Of a stretch of DNA of 64,000 nt, positions 10,305 to 19,133 are shown one piece after another. Positions within the stretch are counted from its first letter, which is position 1. Each line of letters begins with the position of its first letter. This stretch comes from Thraustochytrium sp. TN22 (Eukaryota; Sar; Bigyra; Thraustochytrida; Thraustochytriidae). The notes below the pieces were generated by a model, which saw nothing but the letters and a program-made list of their open reading frames with translations, made no database searches and had not been told where the DNA came from. The stretch lies in contig JABLUY010000081.1 of NCBI GenBank assembly GCA_013306675.1, positions 62,001 to 126,000 of the forward strand, given 5' to 3'. The translations under genes and the position numbers were made by a program.

Positions 10305-11498
10305 ATGTCGCTGCACGCTGACGCGACGCCGTTCGTGCCGGTGGCGATGCCAACGGCGGCGGCGGCGCCGAGCGTGACGTCGACGCAGGCTGCGTCGACG
10401 CAGCAGGAGCAGCGGCAGCGGCAGAAGCCTCAGGAAACGCAGCAGACGCAGCAGCAGCAGCAGCAGCAGCAGCGGCAGATGAAGCCGCAGCAGCGGCAGC
10501 AGCATCGTGCGCCCCAGAGCAAGCAAGGGCGGCAGCAGGAGGTGCAGCAACCCCAAGAGGAGTCCAAGGCGTCCCAGCCAGTCGGGCGCGGGCGCAGCGG
10601 CAGCCAGCAGACGAGGGGAGGCCGCAAGGCCAGGCCGCAGCAGCGCCAGCCGCAGCAGCCGCAGCAGCAGCGACGGCACGGACGTGCGGGCGAGGACGAG
10701 CGTCCGAACGGGCACAACCAAGAGGACTCGGCGCCGACGAGGGGCAAGGAGCGGCGCGGCAAGGGCGCGGCGCGCGGGCGCAAGCCGAAGAACACAACGG
10801 ACCTCACGCCGCGATTCGAAAAGCCCGACCTTCGCGTACGCGTGATGTTGGACGGCAAGCCGGTGGAGAACCTGACGGTGCACGACGTGGTGTTTGCGCC
10901 GAACCTGTTCTGCGCCGAGGAGGACATGTCGGTGTTCGAGGCGCTGAAGCGGGAGATCTGCCAGGCCGAGGGCAGCGATGGGCTGTTCACCTTGTGGCAC
11001 GGCGACTCGCATGAGATCGCGAACGACAAGTTCCAGCGCGGCGAGTGGAAGAAGCGGTCCCCGGCGTTCAACGCGGTGATCCAGCGCATGGAGGAGGTCT
11101 TCGACATGAAGATCAACGCGACGCGCTTCAACCTGTACCGCAAGGGCTCGACGGACTGGAAGCCCTTCCACCACGACCGCGCCGCCTTTACGCCGGACTG
11201 CCCGCAGAACTTCACGGTGGCGGCGAGCTTTGGGTTGAAGCGCGAGGTGGGCTTTGAGCACGCACGCAACCACACCAAGGTGTTCTTGGAGGCGCCGAAC
11301 GGTTCTGCGTACACATTCTCCCGCGACGTGAACATCGAGTTCAAGCACGGTGTCATCCCGCTGCCGGAGCCCGCGCCGGAGGACCGCATCTCCATCATCG
11401 CCTGGGGGCTCTCGCGCATGAGCGCAGCCGGCAGCCGCGTCACGGAGGCCGACGTGCCGACGGCGGAGGACCTCGGGCTTGCGCCTTCGCGCGGGTGA
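10305..11498 (+). CDS. AlkB-like Fe(II)/2-oxoglutarate dioxygenase with poly-Gln N-terminus
   Basis: The catalytic half lies at about residues 165-385 of 397. It carries the double-stranded beta-helix iron ligands: H289 or H290 with D291 in FHHDRAA, and a distal H348 in FKHGV. R361 (RISIIAWG) is placed to bind 2-oxoglutarate. FNLYRKGSTDWKPFHHD and SFGLKREVGFEH match the AlkB fold, in which the enzyme oxidatively removes alkyl groups from nucleic acid or protein. Substrate cannot be read from sequence. The first 165 residues are Gln/Arg/Pro-rich, including a (CAG)n poly-Gln tract near 10445-10470, and may bind RNA or simply be disordered. A short beta-strand region VMLDGKPVENLTVHDVVFAP precedes the core. 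The gene converges with the ankyrin gene. Confidence 0.75.
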   Translation: MSLHADATPFVPVAMPTAAAAPSVTSTQAASTQQEQRQRQKPQETQQTQQQQQQQQRQMKPQQRQQHRAPQSKQGRQQEVQQPQEESKASQPVGRGRSGSQQTRGGRKARPQQRQPQQPQQQRRHGRAGEDERPNGHNQEDSAPTRGKERRGKGAARGRKPKNTTDLTPRFEKPDLRVRVMLDGKPVENLTVHDVVFAPNLFCAEEDMSVFEALKREICQAEGSDGLFTLWHGDSHEIANDKFQRGEWKKRSPAFNAVIQRMEEVFDMKINATRFNLYRKGSTDWKPFHHDRAAFTPDCPQNFTVAASFGLKREVGFEHARNHTKVFLEAPNGSAYTFSRDVNIEFKHGVIPLPEPAPEDRISIIAWGLSRMSAAGSRVTEADVPTAEDLGLAPSRG

Positions 11499-11543
11499 AA
11501 TGATCTGCCACACTGACAATCGCCAAAGAGAGGTATTCAATTG

Positions 11544-11593
11544 CTAAGTTTAGGAATTACCATCCCTTCATGAAGGGGTTAGGCCTAACTTAG
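11544..11593. terminator. Nested hairpin between convergent genes
   Basis: Between the dioxygenase and ankyrin stops lies an AT-richer inverted repeat. The outer arms are CTAAGTTTAGG (11544-11554) and CCTAACTTAG (11584-11593), pairing with one bulged T. Inside is a perfect 14-nt palindrome, CCCTTCATGAAGGG (11564-11577). It is strand-symmetric and could form in the 3' UTR of either transcript. A role in 3' end formation is inference. Confidence 0.45.
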
Positions 11594-11713
11594 AGTCAAT
11601 GTCAATCAAGAAGAGTGGGGGGGCGGGCTGATTACGGGTAGGGGCTGGGGCAAGCTCAGCTCGCTGGCTCGGTGCAGGTGGTGGCCTGGTGTGGATGGAG
11701 GCCGGGTGGCGGG

Positions 11714-13303
11714 TCAGATGTCGTCGAGCAAAGCGCGACTCATCCGCTTGAGTACTGGTACAGTGAGCTTGTAGCTGACGCAGGGTTGCAGGCGCGAGGG
11801 CCAGCGGAGAATGATGCGACCCACGGCAACGGGCTCGTTGGGAACGGGCTTGGGCTGGCCCGCGCGCCGGGCGGCTCGGCGCTCCGTGACAACTTCGACG
11901 ACGATGGGCTCGACGCGCGTCTGCAGTTGGTGCGACGTTCCGCACAAAGTGAGCGGCTGCACGCGCGCAGGGACGGAAACCCTGCCAGCAGACGTGACAC
12001 GGCCCGCGTGAAAGCCCATGTCGGCTGCGTAGCGGTAGACGATGAGGTCGCCCGGGTAGACCTCTGCGGGAAACTCCTCGGCATCCCTGATGTCGGGCGT
12101 GTAGCACGGCTCGGGCAACTCGACATGCGGGCTGACGTCCAGGTCGTCCGAGGTCTGGAGGACGCGACGCGCGCGGCCGACCTGCGACTCGAGCGCCGAG
12201 CGAAGCGCGGCCATGGCCGTCTTGCGCGAAGAGCACTCATCGAAGAGCTTGAGCACCTCTGAAAGCCGCGCGCTGCGGTGCTCGACGATCACCTCGAACA
12301 TGTCGACGTCACCGCGGCCGAGCGCGGCGCGCGCCGCGGCATAGTCATTGAAGGAGACATCGGTCTCTGGGAGGTCGAGGAGGGCGTACACAATGTCGAG
12401 ACTAACTCCGTTGGCCACCTTGCTGGGCAAAACGTTCGGATCGACTGGCTTGATCCTGTAGCGGCTCGCGATGTAACGCATGAGCTCGCTACGGCCCGAG
12501 AGGAGCGCGACGCGGAAGGCAATGTCGGCCGCGGCGTCCGGATTCTCCAGGCGCTCGTGCCGGAGGATGAGCTTCACCACCGCCGTGTGGCCGTTTTGCG
12601 CGGCCACGCGCAGGCTGGCGTAGTTGTCGCGCTCGAGACGGAGCCGCTCCTCGCAGAGAATCTCCTGCACCACCTTGGCCTTGCCCTCGGTAGCGGCCCA
12701 GAAGAGTGCATAATCGATGAGGTCGCGTCCTCCCGTGGACGCAGTGTTGGCAATCGGTTCCATCGGGATGCGCTCCGCTGGCGGCCGTCTTGGCTGTGGC
12801 TGTTGCTTGTGCTTATGTCTGTGCCTGTGCTTGTTGTCGTGCTGGTTCTGCAGACGCTGCGTAGACAAGGCTGCTCCGGTCAAGGTGGCTGCCGCTGCTA
12901 CTGCGGACGAGGAGGAGGAGGACGAGGACGATGCCACGACCGCCTTTTCGGAGGCGGCGGCTTCTGCTGCTGCGGTGGCGGAAATAGCCGCGGCCGCCGC
13001 TTGCGCAGCTGCTCTACGACCGCGCCGTGGCCGCTCGACGGCCTCTTGTGGCTCCTCATGCGTCTCCTCCTCGCTCTCGTCCAGGTTCAGGTCAATCACC
13101 GCGCCGTTGCCCTTTTTCCGCCTGGCGCGCTTCGCGACGCGCCGCACGCCAGCGTTTCGCTCCAGACTGCGTTTGGTGCCGCTGCTGGCGGTCTCCCCCG
13201 GCGCATCGTTGTCGGCCTCCTCCTCGTCCTCCTCCACCTCCACCTCCTCCTCCTCCTCCTCCTCCTCCTCCCCCGCGTCCACCTCGCGACGGCCCGCCTG
13301 CAT
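11714..13303 (-). CDS. Ankyrin-repeat protein with acidic, basic N-terminus
   Basis: Read from the Met at 13303 this is 529 residues. The same frame stays open to 13792, but that extension runs through a (GCTC)n microsatellite and is Arg/Ala-rich, so I prefer the shorter form. After an acidic stretch (EEEEEEEEEVEVEEDEEE) come basic KRARRKK motifs that could be nuclear localisation signals. Ankyrin-type helices follow: DLIDYALFWAATEGKAKVVQ, YASLRVAAQNGHTAVVKLIL, IAFRVALLSGRSELMRYIA and further degenerate repeats up to about residue 370. The last 150 residues, with VYPGDLIVYRYAADMGFHAGRV, look like a beta-rich domain I cannot name. Function is unknown; protein-protein binding by the repeats is the only safe inference. 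Confidence 0.65.
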   Translation of the reverse strand: MQAGRREVDAGEEEEEEEEEVEVEEDEEEADNDAPGETASSGTKRSLERNAGVRRVAKRARRKKGNGAVIDLNLDESEEETHEEPQEAVERPRRGRRAAAQAAAAAISATAAAEAAASEKAVVASSSSSSSSSAVAAAATLTGAALSTQRLQNQHDNKHRHRHKHKQQPQPRRPPAERIPMEPIANTASTGGRDLIDYALFWAATEGKAKVVQEILCEERLRLERDNYASLRVAAQNGHTAVVKLILRHERLENPDAAADIAFRVALLSGRSELMRYIASRYRIKPVDPNVLPSKVANGVSLDIVYALLDLPETDVSFNDYAAARAALGRGDVDMFEVIVEHRSARLSEVLKLFDECSSRKTAMAALRSALESQVGRARRVLQTSDDLDVSPHVELPEPCYTPDIRDAEEFPAEVYPGDLIVYRYAADMGFHAGRVTSAGRVSVPARVQPLTLCGTSHQLQTRVEPIVVEVVTERRAARRAGQPKPVPNEPVAVGRIILRWPSRLQPCVSYKLTVPVLKRMSRALLDDI

Positions 13304-15361
13304 GGCCGCGTCGAGTACAGGTCGAAGGCGCTGCGACGCGCCCGGGGGGGGGCTCGCTCGCTCGCTCGCTCGCTCGCTCGCTCGCTGCCGCGCGCGCCGC
13401 CTCCCCGCCGCCGCCCCCCGGCCGCCGCCGCCGCCGCCGCCGCGCGCACGCGCGCGCGCGCGACGTTCGTTTGCTGGTGCCTGAGCGAGTTCGAGGTGGA
13501 CGTGCACGCCGAGCCCGACGCCGTGGACTCGGACCAGGACGCGTCCACGGCCACATGCATGGACCGCGTGGCTACTAGCTAGCAGGAAGGAAGCTGCGCA
13601 AGGCGCGGCGTCGAGGAGGAGGTTCCCATCGAGCATGGGCCGTTGCCAAGTGCTGGGCATGGCGTCGGCCGCGGCCTTGAAAGCGTTGAGCGTGGGCTTG
13701 AGCTCGGTGGCGATGAGCTCGGCGGCGACGAGCTCGGCGGCGTTGAGCACGGCGAAGCTGCTGACACGGAGTGCGGAGCGCAGGGTGGCCATGCTCCTTG
13801 CGCAGCGTAGTCACAGTCAGGTCAAGACCCACGCAGACTTGGGCGGGCGGAACTATCGCCTCCTGCCGACCATGAGGGTGCCGACGGCGATGGCCATCAG
13901 CAGCGGCGCGCGGCAAGCCAGCCGGCCGACGCCTCCTGCAGCGACTAGCCAGCTGGCGGAGGCTCGCCTACCTTCTTTACGAAAGCAGGAACGCCGCGCG
14001 AAGAGGACCGGACGCTTGCGTGCCAGCGTCGAGGTCTGCCTACCTGATGAGGCCTCCTCCAGCTGTAAGAAAAGGTGCCGGGCCATGCAGCCTTGATCAC
14101 TGACCGTCTTGCCGCGCTTGGGATGGCCGCAGAGGACACTGGGACAGGGGACAGCGTATCGTGAACGAGTAGTCAGAGCATGTGAACGGGAGAGAAGCCA
14201 GCGATGGCACACCGCGTAAGCTCGAGCCAGGTATGCTGCTGCAGGCTGCAGCGCGATGTCCAGCAAAACTAGGCTCTGCTCGAGGAAGAAGCACATTGGG
14301 CCTCCGACTCCTGCTGCCGCTGCGCCTCTCTAGAGCTAGGCCTAATGTTAGAGGAGGCTCGATCGAGGCAGCCAGCGGCGCTGAGGCCCAATCAAACGAG
14401 CACCGCGCGATCGATCGGCGGATCGAACGACCGAACAGCCGCACGGGTTAACGCTCCCTCCCTCACGCCCTCTCCTGCCGGCCATGGCTTTGCCGCATTG
14501 CACTGCAGGTACTACTGACAGTGCGTGAGTTCTCGTCTGGCGAGCGCGCCAGACCTCTCTGCTCACCGTCAGGCTCGCGCGGCGGCGCGCACAGGGCCGC
14601 GTCGCCTCACCTTACCTTGCACTGCCTTGCTTCAAGACCCGCCTCGGAGCTCGCGCTCAGGCGCACGGCCGCTTCGCCCGGGGCTCGCGCGCGCCGCGAG
14701 GGGCCGGTGTCGGCCTCGCCGCGCGACCCGGCTCCCACCGCGGTGGCGCGGCCGCGGACCTCGGTGCGCGCCGGAGCGGGCCGTCCCCGCGCCCCCCTCC
14801 CGCCTGCTTTCGCCTGCTTTCGCCTGCTAGAGAGGCCGCGCCTGTGGGGGCGTGTGCCGGTCTCGCGTGACGGGCCACCCGGCTCCGGCGCGCGCCGGCG
14901 GGAGGCGGGCCGCGGGCAGCAGAAAGGCGGTTTGCCTGCGCATTGCGCGGCGCGAGTGCCGGCGCGGCGGCGCGCTGGCTGCAGCGCACGGCGCGGCGCG
15001 AGGCGAGGCGAGGCGAGGCGGCGTTGCTCGATGCGGCGGCCCCGCGCCGCCACTGCGGACGCCGCGCCTGCACGGGCCGGTGCGGCGCGCGGTGCAGGTG
15101 CTGCAGACCCGGAACTGCACTGCGCTAGGCGACCGCGACTACGGTCCCAGGGCGGTCGAAGAGCGGCGCAGGAGCAGGCGCGCGTGCGGCGAGCGGCGTG
15201 GAGACCAGGCTTCCTTCGTGGAGACCAGGCTCTTGGGCGGCGCCGCGCGAGGCGCGCCAGAGCGTATTGGCGACCGTGGCGGGGGTGACGGAGGTGGCGG
15301 CGACGGCGGCGGCGCTGTACGAGGGGAACCTGGTGCGCTCCGAGCAGGGCAAGCGACGTGA
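13304..15361. promoter_or_regulatory. Divergent intergenic region, ankyrin gene / RING gene
   Basis: About 2 kb between divergent starts. Next to the ankyrin gene lie a (GCTC)n run at 13352-13386 and a (GCC)n/CG-rich tract at 13420-13463. TAGC occurs near 13571-13582. Next to the RING gene lies a short GGCGA pentamer run near 14998-15022. The middle (13800-14500) is less GC-rich and contains CTAGGCCTAATG near 14335, related to the TTAGGCCTAA palindrome at 11579. Chance frames here have no recognisable domain. Confidence 0.5.
13352..13386. repeat. (GCTC)n tetranucleotide microsatellite
   Basis: Eight or nine GCTC units about 50 bp upstream of the preferred ankyrin-gene start. If the longer frame were used it would encode ASERASER, the same artefact seen at other gene 5' ends. 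Confidence 0.9.
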
Positions 15362-16762
15362 ATGGCGAAAAGCACTTGCGAGCAGAAGACCAAGGAGCGG
15401 CGCAAGAGCCTGCCGCACCTCAGCAGCGCCGAGATCGGCGGCATCAGCAGCTATGCTGCGTCGCGCGGCGCGCGGCGCTGCCCGCCGATGCTGAAGCGGC
15501 GCAGCTCGTCGCACCACAACCTGGGGGCGGTGACGTCGGCATCGGCGGCGGCGGCAGGCGGCAACGAGGCGCTCGACAGCCTGTACAAGCACATCCGCTT
15601 CCTGCAGCGTTGCTCGTCAAATGGGCGTGTGTGCGTGGACGACGACGAGGAGGCGGACGTGCGACCGGGGCTGCACCCGGGCCTCTTCGCGAAGCTGCCG
15701 GTCTCCTTGGTGACGCTCGGCAGCCTGCGCGGCGACGCCCTGGTAGCGGCGGCGTCCGCGAAAGATGACGAGGACTCCGACTGGCTGGCGGCGCGCTGCA
15801 GCTCGTGCGACAGCCTGTTGCACGACATCTCGGAGCAGGCCATCCTCGTGCTCCCATGCGGGCACCACGTGCACCACGAGTGCGGGCGCCGGTGGTTCGA
15901 GGAGCACAAGCACTGCCCGGCGCGCGGCTGCGGGTTGGCGCTGGAGACGCAGCACACGCTGGAGCGCGAGCAGGCGCGCGCTGCGCGCGAGCAGGACACC
16001 CGCGAGCACGCCGATATCCTGAGCGCGTTGGCCAGTGTACTTTCGCAGCGCGCGCCGCGTGCCGAGGTGGACTACGAGGGTGTAGCCGTCGACGCCAAGA
16101 CCGGCTCGCTGCGCACCTGCTCGGGCCGCGTCTCGCTGCATATGGATGCGGCCGGCCACCTGCAGTTCCCGCCCGAGGTCGACCCCGTGCACCTGGACAA
16201 GACCATCCAGCGCCTGTTCCAGGGCTCCCTGGTCGTCACCAGCAAGGTGCGCCCCGTGCGCCACGCGTGTCATTTGCCGTCGCGCAGCCGCCCCGCCGGC
16301 GGCCCCACGCGCGTCGTGCCGGCGCCTGGCCCGCGGCGCTCCAACTCATGCGACGAGGCCACCTTCTCCAAGCTCATCGCCGAGCGAAGCAGCGCAGCCG
16401 CGCAGGCCGCCGCCGTCGCGGCTAGTTCCGCGCACCGCGACGTCAGCCGCCTTAGCTTCGCCAGCCTCCGCTACCAGGTCTCTCGCGCCTCCAAGTTCTT
16501 CATGGGCAAGCCCAACGAGACGCCCGTTCTCGGCGAGCCCTGCACGTGCCAGGTCGAGCCCTTCACCCAGGTACACAGCTTCACCGTCAAGGGCGGCGCA
16601 CTCTTCCAGCGCTCAGCTTTCGCCAATGCCGTGCACATGTGCGAGCGCCGCGAGTCCGAGGGCGACCGACGCGACCGCCATGAGTCCGAGAGCGACCATC
16701 CTGTCTCCAAGGATCTTGATCCGGGCTTTGCCTTGATGCCTCCTCGCGTTCTGTACATGTGA
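15362..16762 (+). CDS. RING-type zinc finger protein
   Basis: A 466-residue protein with one RING-like motif at residues 146-190: C146-x2-C149, then C166-G-H-H-V-H-H-E-C174, then C185-P-x3-C190. The C-G-H-x-V-H-x-x-C core matches RING-H2/E3 ligase fingers, which recruit ubiquitin-loaded E2 enzymes. The spacing before C166 is usual, but the last pair is C-x4-C rather than C-x2-C, so ligase activity is likely but not certain. The N-terminus is basic and Ser-rich. A helical Arg/Glu stretch follows the RING (residues 195-225). The 200-residue C-terminus has no domain I recognise but contains ordered-looking segments such as TIQRLFQGSLVVTSKVRPVRHACHL. Substrate is unknown. Confidence 0.7.
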   Translation: MAKSTCEQKTKERRKSLPHLSSAEIGGISSYAASRGARRCPPMLKRRSSSHHNLGAVTSASAAAAGGNEALDSLYKHIRFLQRCSSNGRVCVDDDEEADVRPGLHPGLFAKLPVSLVTLGSLRGDALVAAASAKDDEDSDWLAARCSSCDSLLHDISEQAILVLPCGHHVHHECGRRWFEEHKHCPARGCGLALETQHTLEREQARAAREQDTREHADILSALASVLSQRAPRAEVDYEGVAVDAKTGSLRTCSGRVSLHMDAAGHLQFPPEVDPVHLDKTIQRLFQGSLVVTSKVRPVRHACHLPSRSRPAGGPTRVVPAPGPRRSNSCDEATFSKLIAERSSAAAQAAAVAASSAHRDVSRLSFASLRYQVSRASKFFMGKPNETPVLGEPCTCQVEPFTQVHSFTVKGGALFQRSAFANAVHMCERRESEGDRRDRHESESDHPVSKDLDPGFALMPPRVLYM

Positions 16763-17488
16763 TGCAATCCCACCGCCATGCGTCCTTTAGAAATGCTAAG
16801 AAATCCATTCCATTGATGAGAGCGAGATTGACTGACAGCGAGAGCGTGAGCGAGGGAGCTGCTCAAGCGCGAGCGAGCATGCTCAAGCTCGAGCGAGCTG
16901 CTCAAGCGAGCTGCTCAAGCGCGAGCGAGCTGCTCAAGCGAGCTGTCAAGCGCGAGCGAGCTCAACCAGCAGCTCATACGCTTGTCCTCGTCCCACGAAC
17001 CTTGGTCTCCCTCCTCACCTTGGCCTTCATTCCACCTGCTCCCCTTCAATCGTTCGCTCGCTGTAGAACCGCCTGGGCAGCCGACTCCCTTCAACAGCCT
17101 GAACTAGCTTGTAATTTAGTTCCCGGCGGAGTCCGAGTCGCTCAGCCTGAGGTGGTAGGGCACCAGGTACCACCCGACGCCCGCGGGCCTCAGCTCGCCG
17201 CCGCCGCGCCGCCGCCGGCGGAAATCCTGGAAGAGCGTTCTTATCCTCCACCAGCGGTGTTATCCTGCGTCACGCCGCGGCCAGGCTGGCCGCAGTGTGC
17301 GCAACCGCTGGCGGCCGCGCAGACCTCCAACAGGCAGGCGATCAACGACCAGGCCTAACCACGCGCCAAGCCCGCGCGCGGCGGGGCTGCGCTGCGCGTC
17401 GCGCCGCGCCGCGTCGCGTCGCGTCGCTGCGCGTCGCTGCCCGCCGGGCCGCGCCGGGCTGCGCGGCGCGCCGCTGGCAGCGCGCAGC
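16763..17488. other. RING 3' flank and C2H2 5' flank
   Basis: The first part carries an imperfect repeat at 16840-16965 built from GAGCTGCTCAAGC and GCGAGC units. The part just before the C2H2 start (17390-17450) is a run of GCGTC/GCGCC pentamers. The promoter of the C2H2 gene should lie here. No other gene is visible. Confidence 0.5.
16840..16965. repeat. Imperfect GAGCTGCTCAAGC repeat
   Basis: At least four copies of a 13-nt unit GAGCTGCTCAAGC alternate with GCGAGCGAGC. The unit contains the palindrome GAGC...GCTC, so the tract can fold on itself. It lies about 80 bp past the RING-gene stop. Confidence 0.8.
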
Positions 17489-18607
17489 ATGAAGCGCTCC
17501 CGCGAGGCGGCGGCGCTGGAGCACGCCGACGAGGAGCAGGCGCACGAGGAGGGCGAGGAGGAGGAGGAGGAGGAGGAGGAGGACGGCGGGGAGGAGGAGG
17601 AGGACGGCGAGGGCGATGTGACGACGGTGATGGTGGTGCCGACGGCGGCCATGCCGGGCGGCGCGCAGTCGTCTGCGCCGATGCAGAAGAACCGGCGGTC
17701 GAGCAAGATCAAGGACAACGTCTGCAACAAGTGTGGCAAAGCGTTCCGGCACGCGAACGAGCTGCGCCAGCACCAGGAGGTGCAGCATAACGGCGTGCGG
17801 TTCACGTGCAAGGTGTGCGGGAGCTCGTTCACGCGCAAATTTCACCTGGACACTCACGTGCGCACGACGCACGAGGGCCAGCGGTTCGCGTGCGAGATCT
17901 GCAAGAAGGTCTTCACGCGCAAGAGCGACGTGCACCGGCACGTGAGCAGCGTGCACGACCCGGTGACCTTTCAGTGCCCGTACGAGGACTGCACGCAGGA
18001 GTTCCACAACAAGCGCATCCTGCGCTCGCACGTGGACAAGAAGCACCACGGCCGCAAGTACTCGTGCCCGGACTGCTCGAAGCGCTTTGCGTACAAGGGT
18101 ACGCTGACGGATCACATGAAGTGGGCGCACAAGGGTACGTACGCGTGCCAGCACTGCGGCGAAAAGTTCCCACTGCGCGGCGTCCTGGACGCGCACGTGC
18201 GCGCGCAGCACCCCACTATGCGCTTCCAGTGCTCCATCTGCCCCAAGAGCTTCCTCACGGACGACCTCTTGCAGAACCACGTACACGCCGAGCATTTCCG
18301 CAAGGTCGATTGCGCCATTTGCAGCCTCACCTTCCCGGACGAGACCGCCCTGGTGCAGCACATGAACAGCACGCACAGAGGCGGCCTTCCGGACGACCAC
18401 CACCAGCACGACCAGCACCACCATCACGCCGGCGCCGACATGGACCCGGATAGCGCGGCTACCGGCGCGGCCGCAGATGACGCCGCCGCACACGCCGCCG
18501 ACGTCCCCGTTCCCGTTCCTGTTTCCGTCATGGACGCCGAGACCGCCGGCGGCCAGGTCCTCTCGCCTGACGCGGTCATTGGCCTCCCCAAGGACTTTCA
18601 GACCTGA
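17489..18607 (+). CDS. Eight-finger C2H2 zinc finger protein
   Basis: A 372-residue protein read from the Met at 17489; the frame upstream is a GC pentamer repeat. Residues 1-60 are acidic (EEEEEEEEDGGEEEEDGEGD). Eight tandem C2H2 fingers follow from residue 79 to about 297, with regular linkers, beginning NVCNKCGKAF, FTCKVCGSSF, FACEICKKVF, FQCPYEDCTQEF, YSCPDCSKRF, YACQHCGEKF, FQCSICPKSF and VDCAICSLTF. Finger 4 has the longer C-x4-C form seen in TFIIIA-like fingers. Such arrays bind DNA or 5S RNA. It could be a transcription factor or a TFIIIA relative (TFIIIA normally has nine fingers). After the fingers comes a His/Asp-rich stretch (DDHHQHDQHHHH), then an Ala/Pro/Val-rich tail. Confidence 0.8.
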   Translation: MKRSREAAALEHADEEQAHEEGEEEEEEEEEDGGEEEEDGEGDVTTVMVVPTAAMPGGAQSSAPMQKNRRSSKIKDNVCNKCGKAFRHANELRQHQEVQHNGVRFTCKVCGSSFTRKFHLDTHVRTTHEGQRFACEICKKVFTRKSDVHRHVSSVHDPVTFQCPYEDCTQEFHNKRILRSHVDKKHHGRKYSCPDCSKRFAYKGTLTDHMKWAHKGTYACQHCGEKFPLRGVLDAHVRAQHPTMRFQCSICPKSFLTDDLLQNHVHAEHFRKVDCAICSLTFPDETALVQHMNSTHRGGLPDDHHQHDQHHHHAGADMDPDSAATGAAADDAAAHAADVPVPVPVSVMDAETAGGQVLSPDAVIGLPKDFQT

Positions 18608-18676
18608 TCTGCTCGCAGCGCAAAGCGATGATTTGCTCGCAGCGCAGCGCAATCATCTGCTCACAGAGCGAGGCCG
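18608..18676. repeat. 24-bp imperfect tandem repeat, three copies
   Basis: Units begin TCTGCTCGCAGCGCA, TTTGCTCGCAGCGCA and TCTGCTCACAGAGCG. They start immediately after the C2H2 stop codon and would sit in its 3' UTR. Confidence 0.75.
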
Positions 18677-18952
18677 GTTCTCGCGGATCCATGGCCTCCT
18701 TCTGACATTTTCCTGTCTGGCTTCAAGTTGTGAGAGACCAACCAACTCGAGAACATTGACGTGCGCGCGGGCTGCAGGCTAGCTCGCTGGGGCTCCTCGG
18801 GGGAGAGTCAGTCGCGCATGCCTGTGCCCGCGAGCCCGTCTCTTGCAGTGGTTGATCATGAGAAATAAGAAGCACTTTGCACATGACGTCGTCGTGTCGT
18901 TGACACTCCCACGCGCGCACCTGGACAAACCCGGCCCGACCTGCGCGGCGGC

Positions 18953-18986
<34 letters not shown>

Positions 18987-19133
18987 GGGGCGCGCGGCGC
19001 GCGGCGGCGCGCCAGCAGCGTGCGGCGGCGCGCGAGCGGCTCGCTCCGCCGTCTGCCGCCTGCTTCACTTCGCTCCGCGCCCGGGCGGCCGGACGCCGCC
19101 CCCGCCCGCCCCCACGGCGCGGACGCCCTCGCC
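18608..19133. other. C2H2 3' flank and kinase 5' flank
   Basis: Just after the C2H2 stop, three imperfect 24-nt repeats of ATCTGCTCGCAGCGCA-like sequence run to about 18676. GGCTTCAAGTT lies at 18719-18729, a motif repeated in other intergenic stretches. A (GGC)n run at 18945-18987 precedes the kinase start by about 150 bp. No gene is visible. Confidence 0.55.

Noticed and set aside
11714-13792. Longer 692-aa form of the ankyrin protein
   Set aside because: The added 163 residues pass through a (GCTC)n microsatellite and a poly-Gly/Arg tract and show no conserved feature. The start at 13303 is preferred but not proven.
16840-16965. Regular short repeats considered as a CRISPR array
   Set aside because: The units are irregular with no spacers of constant length, and the genome is eukaryotic.
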